Assembly: GCF_000717055.1 (NCBI RefSeq)
Contig: NZ_JNXI01000002.1
Span: 62,001 to 126,000, forward strand
Length of the DNA stretch: 64,000 bases
Direction of reading: 5' to 3'
From: Streptomyces iakyrus
Lineage (GTDB): Bacteria > Actinomycetota > Actinomycetes > Streptomycetales > Streptomycetaceae
Shown here: in pieces, positions 1 to 8,000 of the stretch
How positions within the stretch are numbered: the stretch's first letter is position 1
How the letters are laid out: every line of letters starts with the position of its first letter
Program-made: the position numbers and the translations under genes
The notes under the pieces: generated by a model
Told to the model about the DNA's origin: nothing
Seen by the model: the letters and a program-made list of their open reading frames with translations, nothing else
Database searches by the model: none

Positions 1-1
1 G

Positions 2-610
2 ATCGCCGCCGTGATCCGCACCGCCTACGATCCGAAGGCCCTCGCCGCGCTCCAGCAGTGGTCCGACACCGGCCACGCCGAGGCGGACCCGGCAGCCGCC
101 GGGCCCGTCGTCCAGGTCGAGGAGTACGACCGGCTCGCCACCGACACCGCCCGCCACGCCACGTACTGGGTGGAGAACTGGCCGCGGACCGAGATGGGGG
201 CCGGGTTCCTGCACCAGATCATGTTCACCGCCGGCATCCGCCGCAGCCTCTCCCTTATCTACGTGCCGCAAGCGCTCGAGTCCGCGCTGCGGGACGTCCA
301 GCGCAAGAAGGCGGCGATCATCGCCGACGCCAACGAACGCGCCCGCCGCGGCCAAGTCGACAGCGAGGAAGACTCCGTCGAGTACGCCGACGTCAAACAA
401 CGCGAGCGCCAGCTCATCGCCGGGCACGCCGACGTCGCCCTGACCGGCCTGGTCACCGTCACCGCCGACACCGATGCCCTCCTCGACGCGGCCTGCGCGC
501 AGATCGAGACCGCCGCCGTCACCGCCGGCGTCGACCTGCGCCGCCTCAACTACCAGCAGCCGACGGCCTTCACCCTCGCCGCCCTGCCCCTCGCCCGCAC
601 CGCTCTGTAA
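2..610 (+). CDS. SCO6880-family conjugation protein, C-terminal part
   Basis: The reading frame is open from the window edge, so the N-terminal bulk lies outside. What remains (about 202 residues) has the ending I recall for SCO6880-family proteins: a V-I-R-T-A-Y-D-P start of the segment, a central amphipathic stretch with W-x-x-x-W-P-R, a long charged helix (about residues 95-140) and a closing 'GLVTVTA...LDAACAQIE' strand/helix unit before the terminal 'LPLARTAL'. These membrane-associated proteins sit next to VirB4-like ATPases in actinobacterial conjugative islands and are thought to belong to the mating apparatus. The VirB4-like gene 1.7 kb downstream supports this. Exact function is unknown. 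Unlike most small genes downstream, it has no basic C-terminal tail. Confidence 0.75.
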   Translation: MAAVIRTAYDPKALAALQQWSDTGHAEADPAAAGPVVQVEEYDRLATDTARHATYWVENWPRTEMGAGFLHQIMFTAGIRRSLSLIYVPQALESALRDVQRKKAAIIADANERARRGQVDSEEDSVEYADVKQRERQLIAGHADVALTGLVTVTADTDALLDAACAQIETAAVTAGVDLRRLNYQQPTAFTLAALPLARTAL

Positions 611-636
611 CGCCCTTCCAGACTCCGGGACATGCG

Positions 637-1260
637 CTGACATCCATCAACGACGACGAACTGAGACGCGAACTGCGCGCCCTGCTCACCTCCTGCCAGG
701 AACTGGCCGCCCGCCACCGCGCCACCCTCGATCAGTACCGCGACAGCGCCGGCAACGTCACCGAGGGGAAGTACGCCGACTACGACGAGGCCAGGATCAA
801 TACCGCCCTTGAGGCCAGCGACCGGTTCGACACGGTGCTCGAACGCCTCGCCGACCTCGTAGGCCCGCCGACTCCCCGCGCGTTCACGCTCACCTTCGCC
901 GGACGCGAGCGGCACGAAGGCCAGGCCCCGACGCGCTTCGTCGTCAACGCCGCCAACCTCGACGACGCTGCCCGCGTACTGGCCGGCCTCCCGAGCTGGC
1001 ACGAGTGGTACCAAGCCGACGTCGCCAGCGCCGAGGAAGGCGCGGACGTCGTCTACATGCCGGAGCAGAGCCATGCCGGCCCGCCTTCCTCGGGCCACTT
1101 CGTCGACCTTCGCGGCGAACAGAGCCCGCGCCCGTCCCCGGCCAACGCCACAGCGCCCTCCGCCGCCCGTCACAACGCTCCCGCCACCGGTCCACGACCG
1201 GCCGCTGCCCCCGCCTCCCCGGCGGCAAGGACCCCCATTGCCCCAACCCCGCACCACTGA
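637..1260 (+). CDS. hypothetical protein, CTG start likely
   Basis: About 207 residues, not recognised. The N-terminal half is helical and charged (residues 3-70, 'DELRRELRALL' then a segment rich in D, Y and A). The middle (about 80-155) contains a possible alpha/beta unit with 'FTLTFAGRERHE'. The last ~55 residues are Pro/Ala-rich and end in His-His. No ATG, GTG or TTG lies in frame near the beginning; a CTG sits six bases after GGGA, the spacing seen at other genes here, so CTG is my choice. It follows the SCO6880-family gene by 26 bases and overlaps the next gene by 23, consistent with co-transcription. Confidence 0.6.
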   Translation: MTSINDDELRRELRALLTSCQELAARHRATLDQYRDSAGNVTEGKYADYDEARINTALEASDRFDTVLERLADLVGPPTPRAFTLTFAGRERHEGQAPTRFVVNAANLDDAARVLAGLPSWHEWYQADVASAEEGADVVYMPEQSHAGPPSSGHFVDLRGEQSPRPSPANATAPSAARHNAPATGPRPAAAPASPAARTPIAPTPHH

Positions 1261-1711
1261 ACTCGACGCGCACCCCTACCTCCGCGCCGCCAGCGCCGGA
1301 GTCCGCCACCACACCCGGGCCCTGGCCCGGTCAGCGCCCGCCTCCCCAGCGCCGGTGGATCGCGTGCACCTCGACGTGGTCCACGCCCATCTGGCCGCGC
1401 TGCACCAGCTGCTCGACCAGCTCGCCGATTCCACCCAGCCCCCGCACCCCGCCGCCGGACGGCACCTCGCCACCGCGCGCACCCGGCTGTTCCAGGCCGC
1501 CGCCGGCGTGCACGACGCCTTCCATCTCCTGCCCGTCGCGGACGAACCCCCGACGGACACGGAATGCCGCCCCGAGCGGCTGCCCGAGGGACCTCCCGTC
1601 CTGACCATCTGCCAGCGCCACCTGACCGCAGGCCACGTCGTCCGCCGCAAGACCACCCCGAGCGACCTCAACACCCCACTGCACGGCCACACCACCACCT
1701 GCAGCCAGTAA
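1238..1711 (+). CDS. hypothetical helical protein, TTG start
   Basis: About 157 residues without a recognised family. The N-terminal ~95 residues are predicted helical: two or three amphipathic helices rich in Ala, Leu and His, including 'VHAHLAALHQLLDQLAD'. This resembles the other small helical-bundle proteins of the block. The second half is more polar and contains Cys pairs ('TICQRH' and a terminal 'TTTCSQ'). The TTG start lies six bases after AAGGA and overlaps the end of the preceding frame, arguing for translational coupling. It lacks the Arg-rich tail typical of its neighbours. Confidence 0.55.
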   Translation: MPQPRTTELDAHPYLRAASAGVRHHTRALARSAPASPAPVDRVHLDVVHAHLAALHQLLDQLADSTQPPHPAAGRHLATARTRLFQAAAGVHDAFHLLPVADEPPTDTECRPERLPEGPPVLTICQRHLTAGHVVRRKTTPSDLNTPLHGHTTTCSQ

Positions 1712-1734
1712 CCCCCACCACCGAAAGGCCCTCA

Positions 1735-2274
1735 ATGCGCGCCCTGAAGCGCTCCACCTGCGCTGCCGTCATACTCGCCGCACTCGCCGGCACCGCCGCC
1801 CTGGCCACCGCCACCCCGGCATCCGCCGCCAGCTACCAGTGCAAGACCAGCAGCCACTCCGTCGACGACCCGTCGTACAACGGCCCCGACTCCGACAACT
1901 GGGACTTCGACGTGACGCTCTGCGCCATGCGCTCCGGCGGCAACATCTACACCACCGCCACCGTGTACTGGGACGGCCCGTACACGGCCAAGAACCGCAA
2001 TACGTACACCTTCAACAAGGCCAAGTTCCAGCTCCAGACCAAGAAGAGCGTCAGCGGCACGGACCCGGTCGTGAAGTCCGCTGCCTACACCGGACTTGAG
2101 TACGCGCTCGAACACAGCAGCAGCCACGGCAACGGCTCCTACTCGACCGGAACCCTCAAGTACCCGGCAGGCTCGGGCCGTTACCTCGCCGACGGCTACA
2201 TCCAGTTGGACTGGTCGGGCGACGGCAAGGACTACCGCAGCCCGGTTCTGTTCACTGCCTCACCGGTCGTCTGA
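1735..2274 (+). CDS. small secreted protein
   Basis: 179 residues. The N-terminus is a classic Sec signal peptide: M-R-A-L-K-R, a hydrophobic run of about 20 residues, then an A-T-P-A-S-A-A cleavage region near residue 32. The mature part is polar and rich in Ser, Tyr, Asn and Gly with two Cys (one early, one after 'DVTL') that could form a disulfide; it looks beta-rich. No family recognised. ATG is preceded by GAAAGG at good spacing. It lies 23 bases after the previous gene and 46 before the VirB4-like ATPase, so it may be a surface or mating-pair component, but that is only positional inference. Confidence 0.65.
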   Translation: MRALKRSTCAAVILAALAGTAALATATPASAASYQCKTSSHSVDDPSYNGPDSDNWDFDVTLCAMRSGGNIYTTATVYWDGPYTAKNRNTYTFNKAKFQLQTKKSVSGTDPVVKSAAYTGLEYALEHSSSHGNGSYSTGTLKYPAGSGRYLADGYIQLDWSGDGKDYRSPVLFTASPVV

Positions 2275-2320
2275 CCCCCACGCCACATCCGGACCGCAGT
2301 CACGTGAAAGCCGCCCCACC

Positions 2321-3835
2321 ATGAGCCACCGGCCCGCGCGCCGAGCCCGCCGCGCCAGCGCCAGCCCCCTGTTCACCCCACACGGCACCGACCGTGCCTC
2401 CCGCAGGGCCGCTCGCCGACAGCTCGCCGAGGCAACAGCGAAGGCCCGCGCCGAAGCCGCCGCACACACCAGCAGCGCCGGCGTAGAGGAACAGGAGATG
2501 CCGCCGCCCCTCTTCCCGCCCGCCGGGCGGCCCGGCCCCGCGTCCTCCCGCAACAACAAGCTCAAGCTGCCCGCCCACCGCATGACCACCGCCACCGCCT
2601 CTGGGGCGTACCCGTTTCTCGCCGAAGGCGGCCTCGGCGCCGAGGGCATCTACATCGGCCGCGACGTCCACGCCGAAGCGAGCTTCGTCTTCGACCCGTT
2701 CGCGCTGTACGGCAAGGTCGAGGGCTTCACCAACCCCAACGTGCTGTTGGCCGGCGTGATCGGTCAGGGCAAGAGCGCGTTGGCCAAGAGCTTCGCGCTG
2801 CGATCGATCGCCTTCGGATACCGGGTCTACGTCCCCTGTGACCCCAAGGGTGAATGGACTCCGGTGGCACGGGCGCTGGGCGGCACCTCCATCGCGCTCG
2901 GGCCCGGGCTGCCCGGCAAGCTCAATCCCCTGGACGCGGCGCCGCGACCGCCGTCGGTCTCCGAGACGGACTGGGCGGGTGAGATCCGCAAGCGCCGTCT
3001 GCTGCTGCTCGGCTCGCTGGCCCGCACCGTGCTCGGGCGGGACCTGCTGCCGATGGAGCACACCGGGCTCGACGTCGCTCTGGACGCCGTGGTCACCCGC
3101 GCTGCCGAAAGCGGACGCACCCCGCTGCTCGGCGACATCGCCGCCACCCTCAACAACCCCGACGAACTCGACACGGCCGGCGGCCTGATGTCCGGCCGCC
3201 TCGGCGACGCCTCCCGCGACCTGGCCCACGCGATGCGCCGCCTGGTCCACGGCGACCTCGCCGGGATGTTCGACGCCCCCAGCACTGTCACGTTCGACCC
3301 CAACTCGCCGATGCTGACCATCGACCTGTCCCGCCTGGGCGGCTCCGGTGACGACACCGCGCTCGTCCTCGCCATGACCTGTGCCTCGGCATGGATGGAG
3401 TCCGCGCTGTCCGACCCGAACGGCGGGAGGCGCTGGATCGTCTACGACGAAGCCTGGCGCCTGATGCGCCACCCCGGCCTGCTGCAGCGCATGCAGTCCC
3501 AGTGGAAGCTGAGCCGCGGCCTGGGCATCGCCAACCTGATGGTGATCCACCGGCTGTCCGACCTGCTCACCGCCGGCGACGCCGGATCCCGCGGACGTGC
3601 CCTGGCCGAAGGTCTGCTCGCCGACTGCTCGACCCGCATCATCTACCGGCAGGAGACTGACCAACTCCATGCCGCAGCAGCGCTGTTGGGCCTTACCTCG
3701 GTGGAGACCGAGGCCATCTCTCACCTCAACCGCGGGCGGGGGCTCTGGCGGGTCGCCGGACGATCTTTCATCGTCCAACATCAACTCCACCCGCACGAGC
3801 TGGCGCTCTTCGACACCGACGCCCGCATGCACTGA
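2321..3835 (+). CDS. VirB4-like conjugation ATPase
   Basis: 504 residues. A basic, Ala/Arg-rich N-terminal ~85 residues is followed by a P-loop ATPase core of the VirB4/TraC/HerA type. Walker A is GQGKSA at residues 148-153, in the context 'VLLAGVIGQGKS'. Walker B is 'WIVYDEAW' with Asp376-Glu377. Further on, 'SRGLGIANLMVIHRLSDL' matches the sensor region of VirB4 ATPases and 'FIVQHQLHPHE' closes the domain. Such ATPases energise type IV secretion or conjugation at the inner membrane. The SCO6880-family neighbour upstream is the usual partner in actinobacteria. ATG at 2321 is chosen because the upstream frame overlaps the secreted-protein gene. A copy of its last ~65 bases recurs at 5796-5850. 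Confidence 0.85.
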   Translation: MSHRPARRARRASASPLFTPHGTDRASRRAARRQLAEATAKARAEAAAHTSSAGVEEQEMPPPLFPPAGRPGPASSRNNKLKLPAHRMTTATASGAYPFLAEGGLGAEGIYIGRDVHAEASFVFDPFALYGKVEGFTNPNVLLAGVIGQGKSALAKSFALRSIAFGYRVYVPCDPKGEWTPVARALGGTSIALGPGLPGKLNPLDAAPRPPSVSETDWAGEIRKRRLLLLGSLARTVLGRDLLPMEHTGLDVALDAVVTRAAESGRTPLLGDIAATLNNPDELDTAGGLMSGRLGDASRDLAHAMRRLVHGDLAGMFDAPSTVTFDPNSPMLTIDLSRLGGSGDDTALVLAMTCASAWMESALSDPNGGRRWIVYDEAWRLMRHPGLLQRMQSQWKLSRGLGIANLMVIHRLSDLLTAGDAGSRGRALAEGLLADCSTRIIYRQETDQLHAAAALLGLTSVETEAISHLNRGRGLWRVAGRSFIVQHQLHPHELALFDTDARMH

Positions 3836-3849
3836 AACGCAAGAGGCTC

Positions 3850-4419
3850 ATGAAACCCGATGTCCAGCGCGAACTGATACCTCGCGACGACACCCTCCGC
3901 CTGATCGGCGCGCTCGACGCCCTGAAGGAAAAGCTGCTCGACGCCTCCCAGCAATGGGAACTGCTGGACGAGCACGGACATGTGCCGGCCGAGCCCTCCT
4001 ACGCGGAACTACTCCAACACGCCGCCGACGCGCAGGACCTCTCCCGCGACGTCCTCCGGCTGGCTGCCGACTTCGCCCGGAGCCCTCACAGCACGAAACG
4101 CGCTGGCAGCGCCGTACTCGCCCACCTCGCGACAGCGGCCACCCTGTCGAGCCACGCCGCACCGCACTTCACCGAGACTGCGGAGACCGCCCTATCCCTG
4201 TCCCGGCCCTTTGGCCCGACCGACCGGACGTACCCGGAGAACCGCATGGTCATCGACCACGCCACGGCCCGCGCCTATCTGCGGCGCACCTCGGAATCCC
4301 TCCGTGACGCGGCCAAGGAACTCACCGCGCACCTCGACTTCCACCGCTTCTTCCCCACGCCTTCCCGACAGCAGAGCCCGGCGCCTGCGCCGCCCAGGCC
4401 GAGCGCACGCCACCGGTAG
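3850..4419 (+). CDS. hypothetical helical protein with basic tail
   Basis: 189 residues, 14 bases after the VirB4-like gene, ATG behind AAGAGG. Almost entirely helical: a first helix pair over residues 12-45 ('LRLIGALDALKEKLLDASQ'), further Ala/Leu-rich helices to ~100, and a last one around 145-165 ('ARAYLRRTSESLRDAAKEL'). It is one of the block's helical-bundle proteins (module D of this annotation). The final 25 residues are Pro/Ala/Gln-rich and end Ala-Arg-His-Arg, the recurrent basic ending. Function unknown; a cytosolic accessory or translocated protein of the conjugative element is an inference from context. Confidence 0.6.
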   Translation: MKPDVQRELIPRDDTLRLIGALDALKEKLLDASQQWELLDEHGHVPAEPSYAELLQHAADAQDLSRDVLRLAADFARSPHSTKRAGSAVLAHLATAATLSSHAAPHFTETAETALSLSRPFGPTDRTYPENRMVIDHATARAYLRRTSESLRDAAKELTAHLDFHRFFPTPSRQQSPAPAPPRPSARHR

Positions 4420-4464
4420 CCCGTGCCGAGGCATCTACGTCGGCATCCCACCGCAAGGAGTCCC

Positions 4465-4707
4465 CTGAACCGCCCCGCCCATTTCAGCGACGCCGACTGG
4501 GCCGAGTACCAGCAGTGCCAAGCCGAGCACGACGACCTCATGGCCCAGGTCGCCGAGCGCGAAGCCCAGATGGAACACGGCCTGATCGACGCCTACGACG
4601 AGTACGAATTCGACTTCACCCCTCTTGCGGAGCCAAAGCCCAGTCCCACTCGCCGGACCCCGCCGCTGCGTCGCACACCCTCGCGCGGGAGAAGCCGTGG
4701 TCGCTGA
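4465..4707 (+). CDS. small hypothetical protein, CTG start
   Basis: 80 residues. A short acidic helical part ('DADWAEYQQCQAEHDDL', 'MAQVAEREAQME') is followed by an Arg/Pro-rich tail ending Ser-Arg-Gly-Arg. CTG follows AAGGAG by four bases and is the only start-like codon at the right distance; the next in-frame ATG would remove about 25 residues of well-coded sequence. It overlaps the next gene by 11 bases. The acidic body with a very basic tail is the extreme version of the architecture found through this block. No family recognised. Confidence 0.55.
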   Translation: MNRPAHFSDADWAEYQQCQAEHDDLMAQVAEREAQMEHGLIDAYDEYEFDFTPLAEPKPSPTRRTPPLRRTPSRGRSRGR

Positions 4708-5644
4708 GGACAAGAACACCCCGACCGCCTCCCACGCCGACGCCCGCCGCACGTCCGCCGCCGCGTCCGCGCTCGCGCCGCTCCCCGACCACCGCAACGT
4801 GGACACCGCCTGGTGGCAGGAACTGTGGCGCCGCCACGCGCACATCACCACGCCACTGCGGCAACGCGGCCTGGAGTGCGACATCGAGTTCGGCCTCAGC
4901 GCGTACATCGTGCGCGTATCACTCCCCGACGACAGTTACCTGATCATCGGCCCGCCGCAGGAGCCCTCCTGCGACCGTCCTCCAGGGGACCCGCAGGGGT
5001 GGATCGTGACCCGCCAGCATCCCGACGAGCAGGCGCTGTTCGAAGTGATCTACGACTCGGCCCCCTCCGCCGACCCACGTGCCCCGGAGCGGCCCGAAGC
5101 CCGCCACGGCGGCAACGCCACGCCCCTGATCGAGGCGATCGACCAGCGGCTCATCCAGCTCGGGCTGCTGCCCGCTCCCTCCTCGTCCACCGCAAGCGCG
5201 CTCTTGTCCGCAGCCACGCCGACGCTCCGCCCGCCCAAGACCCTGGACGTCTCCGACAACGCGGACCGCACCTCCGTCTACGTCTACGGCAACGCGCTCC
5301 TCGCTCTCACCGACCGGCTCAACGCAACCGAGTCGCATGCGGACGCCGCCGCCCTGCTGCACCAGGTCCTGGACCCCACCAGCGGCCTGCTGGAGCGGCT
5401 CGGCGAGTTCTTCGAAGCAGCCGGGGAGAAAGCCAAGGAAGCCGAGCAGGACGACGGATTCGACCTCCACTACGACCTTGAGGACGCCGCAGCCACCTTG
5501 CGCAGTCTCGGTGAGGGCCTGCACACCGCCGTCGACCGCATGCGTGCCCTGGCCCCCGCGCGCCAGACCACCAGTGCTGCCCTCCCGTCGGGCCCAAGCC
5601 CGGGGCTGCCAACATCACGAGGTCCACGTGCCAGAACCCGCTGA
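4697..5644 (+). CDS. hypothetical protein with helical C-terminal module and basic tail
   Basis: 315 residues from GTG, which sits just after GGGAGAAG and overlaps the preceding gene. Residues ~30-115 form an alpha/beta unit containing 'WWQELWRRHAHITTPL' and a strand pair 'AYIVRVSLPDDSYLIIGPP', somewhat like a nucleic-acid- or ligand-binding fold but unassigned. Residues ~195-295 are a helical bundle resembling the 18360 and 3850 proteins ('NALLALTDRLNATESHADAAALLHQVLDPTSGLLERL', quoted in pieces: NALLALTDRLNA, LLHQVLDPTSGLLERL). The tail is Pro/Ser-rich and ends Ala-Arg-Thr-Arg. Function unknown. Confidence 0.6.
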   Translation: MVAEDKNTPTASHADARRTSAAASALAPLPDHRNVDTAWWQELWRRHAHITTPLRQRGLECDIEFGLSAYIVRVSLPDDSYLIIGPPQEPSCDRPPGDPQGWIVTRQHPDEQALFEVIYDSAPSADPRAPERPEARHGGNATPLIEAIDQRLIQLGLLPAPSSSTASALLSAATPTLRPPKTLDVSDNADRTSVYVYGNALLALTDRLNATESHADAAALLHQVLDPTSGLLERLGEFFEAAGEKAKEAEQDDGFDLHYDLEDAAATLRSLGEGLHTAVDRMRALAPARQTTSAALPSGPSPGLPTSRGPRARTR

Positions 5645-5795
5645 ACAGTCGACGCCGCATCGGGTGGCAGCAGCTGTCCCTCGAACTGCGCGGCGCCTCC
5701 GAGCCCCTCGGACTGCTCGACCACACCGGCCACGTCCTCGCCCCCTGCCCGTGCGCACGTCGCGGACGCGGACCAGGGCGGGGCGTCGGCCAGAG

Positions 5796-5850
5796 CTTCA
5801 TCGTCCAACATCAACTCCATCCGCACGGGCTGGCGTTGTTCGACACTGAC
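5796..5850 (+). repeat. duplicated 3'-end fragment of the VirB4-like gene
   Basis: This stretch closely repeats bases ~3768-3828, the end of the VirB4-like gene. Translated in the matching frame it reads FIVQHQLHPHGLALFDTD, against FIVQHQLHPHELALFDTD in the intact gene, and about 22 consecutive bases are identical. It is not part of a functional ORF and lies between the 4697-5644 gene and the 5874 gene. It looks like a scar left when the 3850-5644 genes were inserted at, or duplicated with, the 3' end of the ATPase gene. Bases 5645-5795 just before it show no gene I can support. Confidence 0.8.
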
Positions 5851-5873
5851 GGCACTACAGACAAGACAAGCAC

Positions 5874-6746
5874 ATGCCCTCTATTAGCCTCGGCGATCAC
5901 GACCAGATCGGCGTCATCGCCCTCACCAGCAACGACGCCCCCGCAGCAGCCCACACACTCCTTGCCGAGCACGGCTTCTGGCGCCCACGTGGCGTCTTCG
6001 GCTACATCCTGATCCACGACAGGTACGACCACGACGTTCCGGCCCGGCTCGAGCGGTTCCTTGCCGCTGCCGCCCGGCAGGGCATCGGCGTGGAATACCA
6101 CTTGCCCCGTATCCTCCCGGACGCCGGATCTCCCGCGGCGGGGAAGCGCGTTGAGGAACTGTGGCGCGAGAACCAGGAACGGGAGTACCGCCGTTCACGG
6201 CGCCAGGCCGCCCGGATCATCACCTCCGGCAGCGATCTGGAATCCCTTGCCCACGGCCTGTCTCGCCGCCTGCCCGGCGAATGGACGTTCCACGTAACCG
6301 ACTTCGTCGATCCGGGCAGCCAGCTCGACTTCTTCGACGACCTGTGGGACAACGCGTGCCTTGCCAGCGCCTGGATGCAATTCCGCGTTCCCCGCGCCGC
6401 GATTCTCTCCGGCCCCAGCCGCCTGGAGCTGGTCGTGATCGACCGCCCGCTGCACCGCGAACAGGTCCTCGTCGGCGCGCTGTCCCTGCACGGCATCACC
6501 CACGACTACTTCGGCGACGACAACGCCCCGCACGCGATCGCGGTCCCCTCCGAGGCGGTCCGCGCCGCACACACGGTCACCCGACGGCTCCTGTCCCGCT
6601 ACCACCAGGCCGCCCGCCGCCTTAGGAACCCATGCCCGCAACCCGCACCGACCTGTCCGTCTTCGCCACCGCCCTCGCCCAGCACCTGCCTGGACAGTGG
6701 TACCGCAAGTACGAAGGCTTCCCTCCTCCCAGAAACCACCGGTTGA
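5874..6746 (+). CDS. hypothetical protein, modules A and B
   Basis: 290 residues from ATG; no clear Shine-Dalgarno. Residues ~8-85 are the recurrent ~70-residue module A: a beta strand 'IGVIALTS', helix 'AAAHTLLAEHGF', a strand around 'GYILI', then helix and 'RQGIGVEYHLPRI'. Residues ~120-255 are module B: 'LSRRLPGEWTFHV', a Trp-Asp pair, a hydrophobic strand 'LELVVIDRPLHREQVLVGAL', and 'AIAVPSEAVRAAHTVTRRLL'. The last ~35 residues overlap the 6632 gene out of frame and look non-native, so the true end may have been altered by a frameshift. Function unknown; paralogues lie at 6632, 10531 and 16258. Confidence 0.6.
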   Translation: MPSISLGDHDQIGVIALTSNDAPAAAHTLLAEHGFWRPRGVFGYILIHDRYDHDVPARLERFLAAAARQGIGVEYHLPRILPDAGSPAAGKRVEELWRENQEREYRRSRRQAARIITSGSDLESLAHGLSRRLPGEWTFHVTDFVDPGSQLDFFDDLWDNACLASAWMQFRVPRAAILSGPSRLELVVIDRPLHREQVLVGALSLHGITHDYFGDDNAPHAIAVPSEAVRAAHTVTRRLLSRYHQAARRLRNPCPQPAPTCPSSPPPSPSTCLDSGTASTKASLLPETTG

Positions 6747-7420
6747 TCGCCGACCGCGTGTGGGACTGCGGTCCCGCCAATTCGGCCGTCCAGGACTTCC
6801 CCGACGCCCCCATCCTGCTCCTCGAAGGGCCCGACGACGCACAGCTGTGTGTCATCGAACGGCCCCGCCACCCCCGCCAGTACCTGGTCGCCCCGCTGGA
6901 GCCCGAGGGCTTCAAGCCGCACCACTTCCGCATGGTGGACGAGCCGAACGGCATCGCCGTCCCCGACGATCCGGTCCGAGCCGCCGCCGCGGTCACGCGC
7001 CGCGTGCTGCCCCACTACCGGCAGGCCATGGACGCGGTCCGTCTCAACGCCCGCACCCAGCCCGAGCCCCCGCACCGGCTGCCCGCACCGGAGGTCGCCC
7101 AGACCCTCACGCTGATCTGGTACCCCGACGGGGTCGTGGGCGCACCGTATAAGTCGGTACCGAAAGACGCCCGCACGGTGCTGTACGGCTGCCGTTTCCA
7201 ATACCGCCCGCACGAGTCGGCGTTCGTCCTGCCCGCCTCCTACAGCACCAGCGACCGCGCCCTGCTCATCCAGAGCGCCGTGCGGCTGCTCACCGCTCAG
7301 GGCATCGGCGTCAACTTCCGCCACGCCGCCCCCGCCTCCGCGGGCTCACCGACCCGCCCGCCCACAGCGGCGCTGGGCACGCAGCTTCCGGCGGGCGGGC
7401 CGTCCGCGGCACGGAGGTAG
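6632..7420 (+). CDS. hypothetical protein, modules B and A
   Basis: 262 residues. ATG follows AGGAA. The order is reversed relative to the 5874 gene: module B comes first (residues ~5-135, with 'LAQHLPGQWY', 'LCVIERPRHPRQYLVAPLEP', 'NGIAVPDDPVRAAAAVTRRV'), then module A (about 150-235, 'LTLIWYPDGVVGAP', 'ARTVLYGCRF', 'LLTAQGIGVNFRH'). The tail is Gly/Pro/Ala-rich and ends Ala-Ala-Arg-Arg. The start overlaps the preceding frame by 115 bases, suggesting that the two genes arose by duplication and partial fusion or fission. No known family recognised. Confidence 0.6.
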   Translation: MPATRTDLSVFATALAQHLPGQWYRKYEGFPPPRNHRLIADRVWDCGPANSAVQDFPDAPILLLEGPDDAQLCVIERPRHPRQYLVAPLEPEGFKPHHFRMVDEPNGIAVPDDPVRAAAAVTRRVLPHYRQAMDAVRLNARTQPEPPHRLPAPEVAQTLTLIWYPDGVVGAPYKSVPKDARTVLYGCRFQYRPHESAFVLPASYSTSDRALLIQSAVRLLTAQGIGVNFRHAAPASAGSPTRPPTAALGTQLPAGGPSAARR

Positions 7421-7447
7421 ACGCCCCCACTCATCCTGGAGTTGCCG

Positions 7448-7978
7448 CTGTCCGATCCTGACCAGCGGATGCTGCTGCACGACGTGGCGGACCGGCTCAA
7501 CACCGTGGCCGAGCACCTCCCGCTCCCCGACCAGATCCAACCCGATCCCGGGCTGAGCGAGATCCTGGACGACGAAGTCCGCCACCTGGCCCGGCTGCTG
7601 ACCTACCTCGCCGGCGAGACCGCCTTCCGCCACCGGGCCGCCGGCCGCTACCCGACCCGCGTCACGGCCACCCACCGCCGCACCACGCTCGCTCTCGCCC
7701 GAGCGGCCGAGCCCACCGGTGCCGCGCTCGCCGCCCTCGGAGCCGCCGTCCACCACCTCGGCCTCCTCGCCGACCACACGCGCCAAGCGCCTGGTCCCGC
7801 CCGCACCCGGGCGATCGCCTCCGCGCACCAGGGTCTCGTGGACCGGCTCGGTGAGAGCCGCACCCACCTCGCCCGCGCCGCGAAGCAACTGCGTGCCGCC
7901 GCCGATATCCGGGCGACACCAGCCGTGACCGCGCCGTCCCCGCGAGCGGCATCCGCCACCGCATCCCGTACCCGCTAA
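7448..7978 (+). CDS. hypothetical helical-bundle protein, CTG start
   Basis: 176 residues, nearly all helical and Ala/Leu/Arg-rich. Helices cover about 5-25, 38-65, 78-115 and 120-150 ('AHQGLVDRLGESRTHLARAA'). It ends in a Pro/Ser/Ala tail with Ser-Arg-Thr-Arg. CTG lies exactly six bases after GGAG. A TTG two codons earlier is possible but would abut the GGAG directly and could not be read from it. No family recognised; grouped with module D proteins of the block on overall layout only. Confidence 0.55.
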   Translation: MSDPDQRMLLHDVADRLNTVAEHLPLPDQIQPDPGLSEILDDEVRHLARLLTYLAGETAFRHRAAGRYPTRVTATHRRTTLALARAAEPTGAALAALGAAVHHLGLLADHTRQAPGPARTRAIASAHQGLVDRLGESRTHLARAAKQLRAAADIRATPAVTAPSPRAASATASRTR

Positions 7979-8000
7979 CCCGCTATTTTCCCGGAGCTCC

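Noticed and set aside
2300..3832. Long ORF on the minus strand opposite the VirB4-like gene, and similar long antisense frames opposite the PKS genes
   Set aside because: In very GC-rich DNA the frame antisense to a gene is often open. These translations are irregular (Gly/Arg/Val-rich) with no family motifs or ribosome sites.
5645..5795. A small gene starting at CTG 5641 overlapping the 5644 stop
   Set aside because: The frame runs straight into the VirB4 3'-end relic and then into unrelated sequence; there is no ribosome site.
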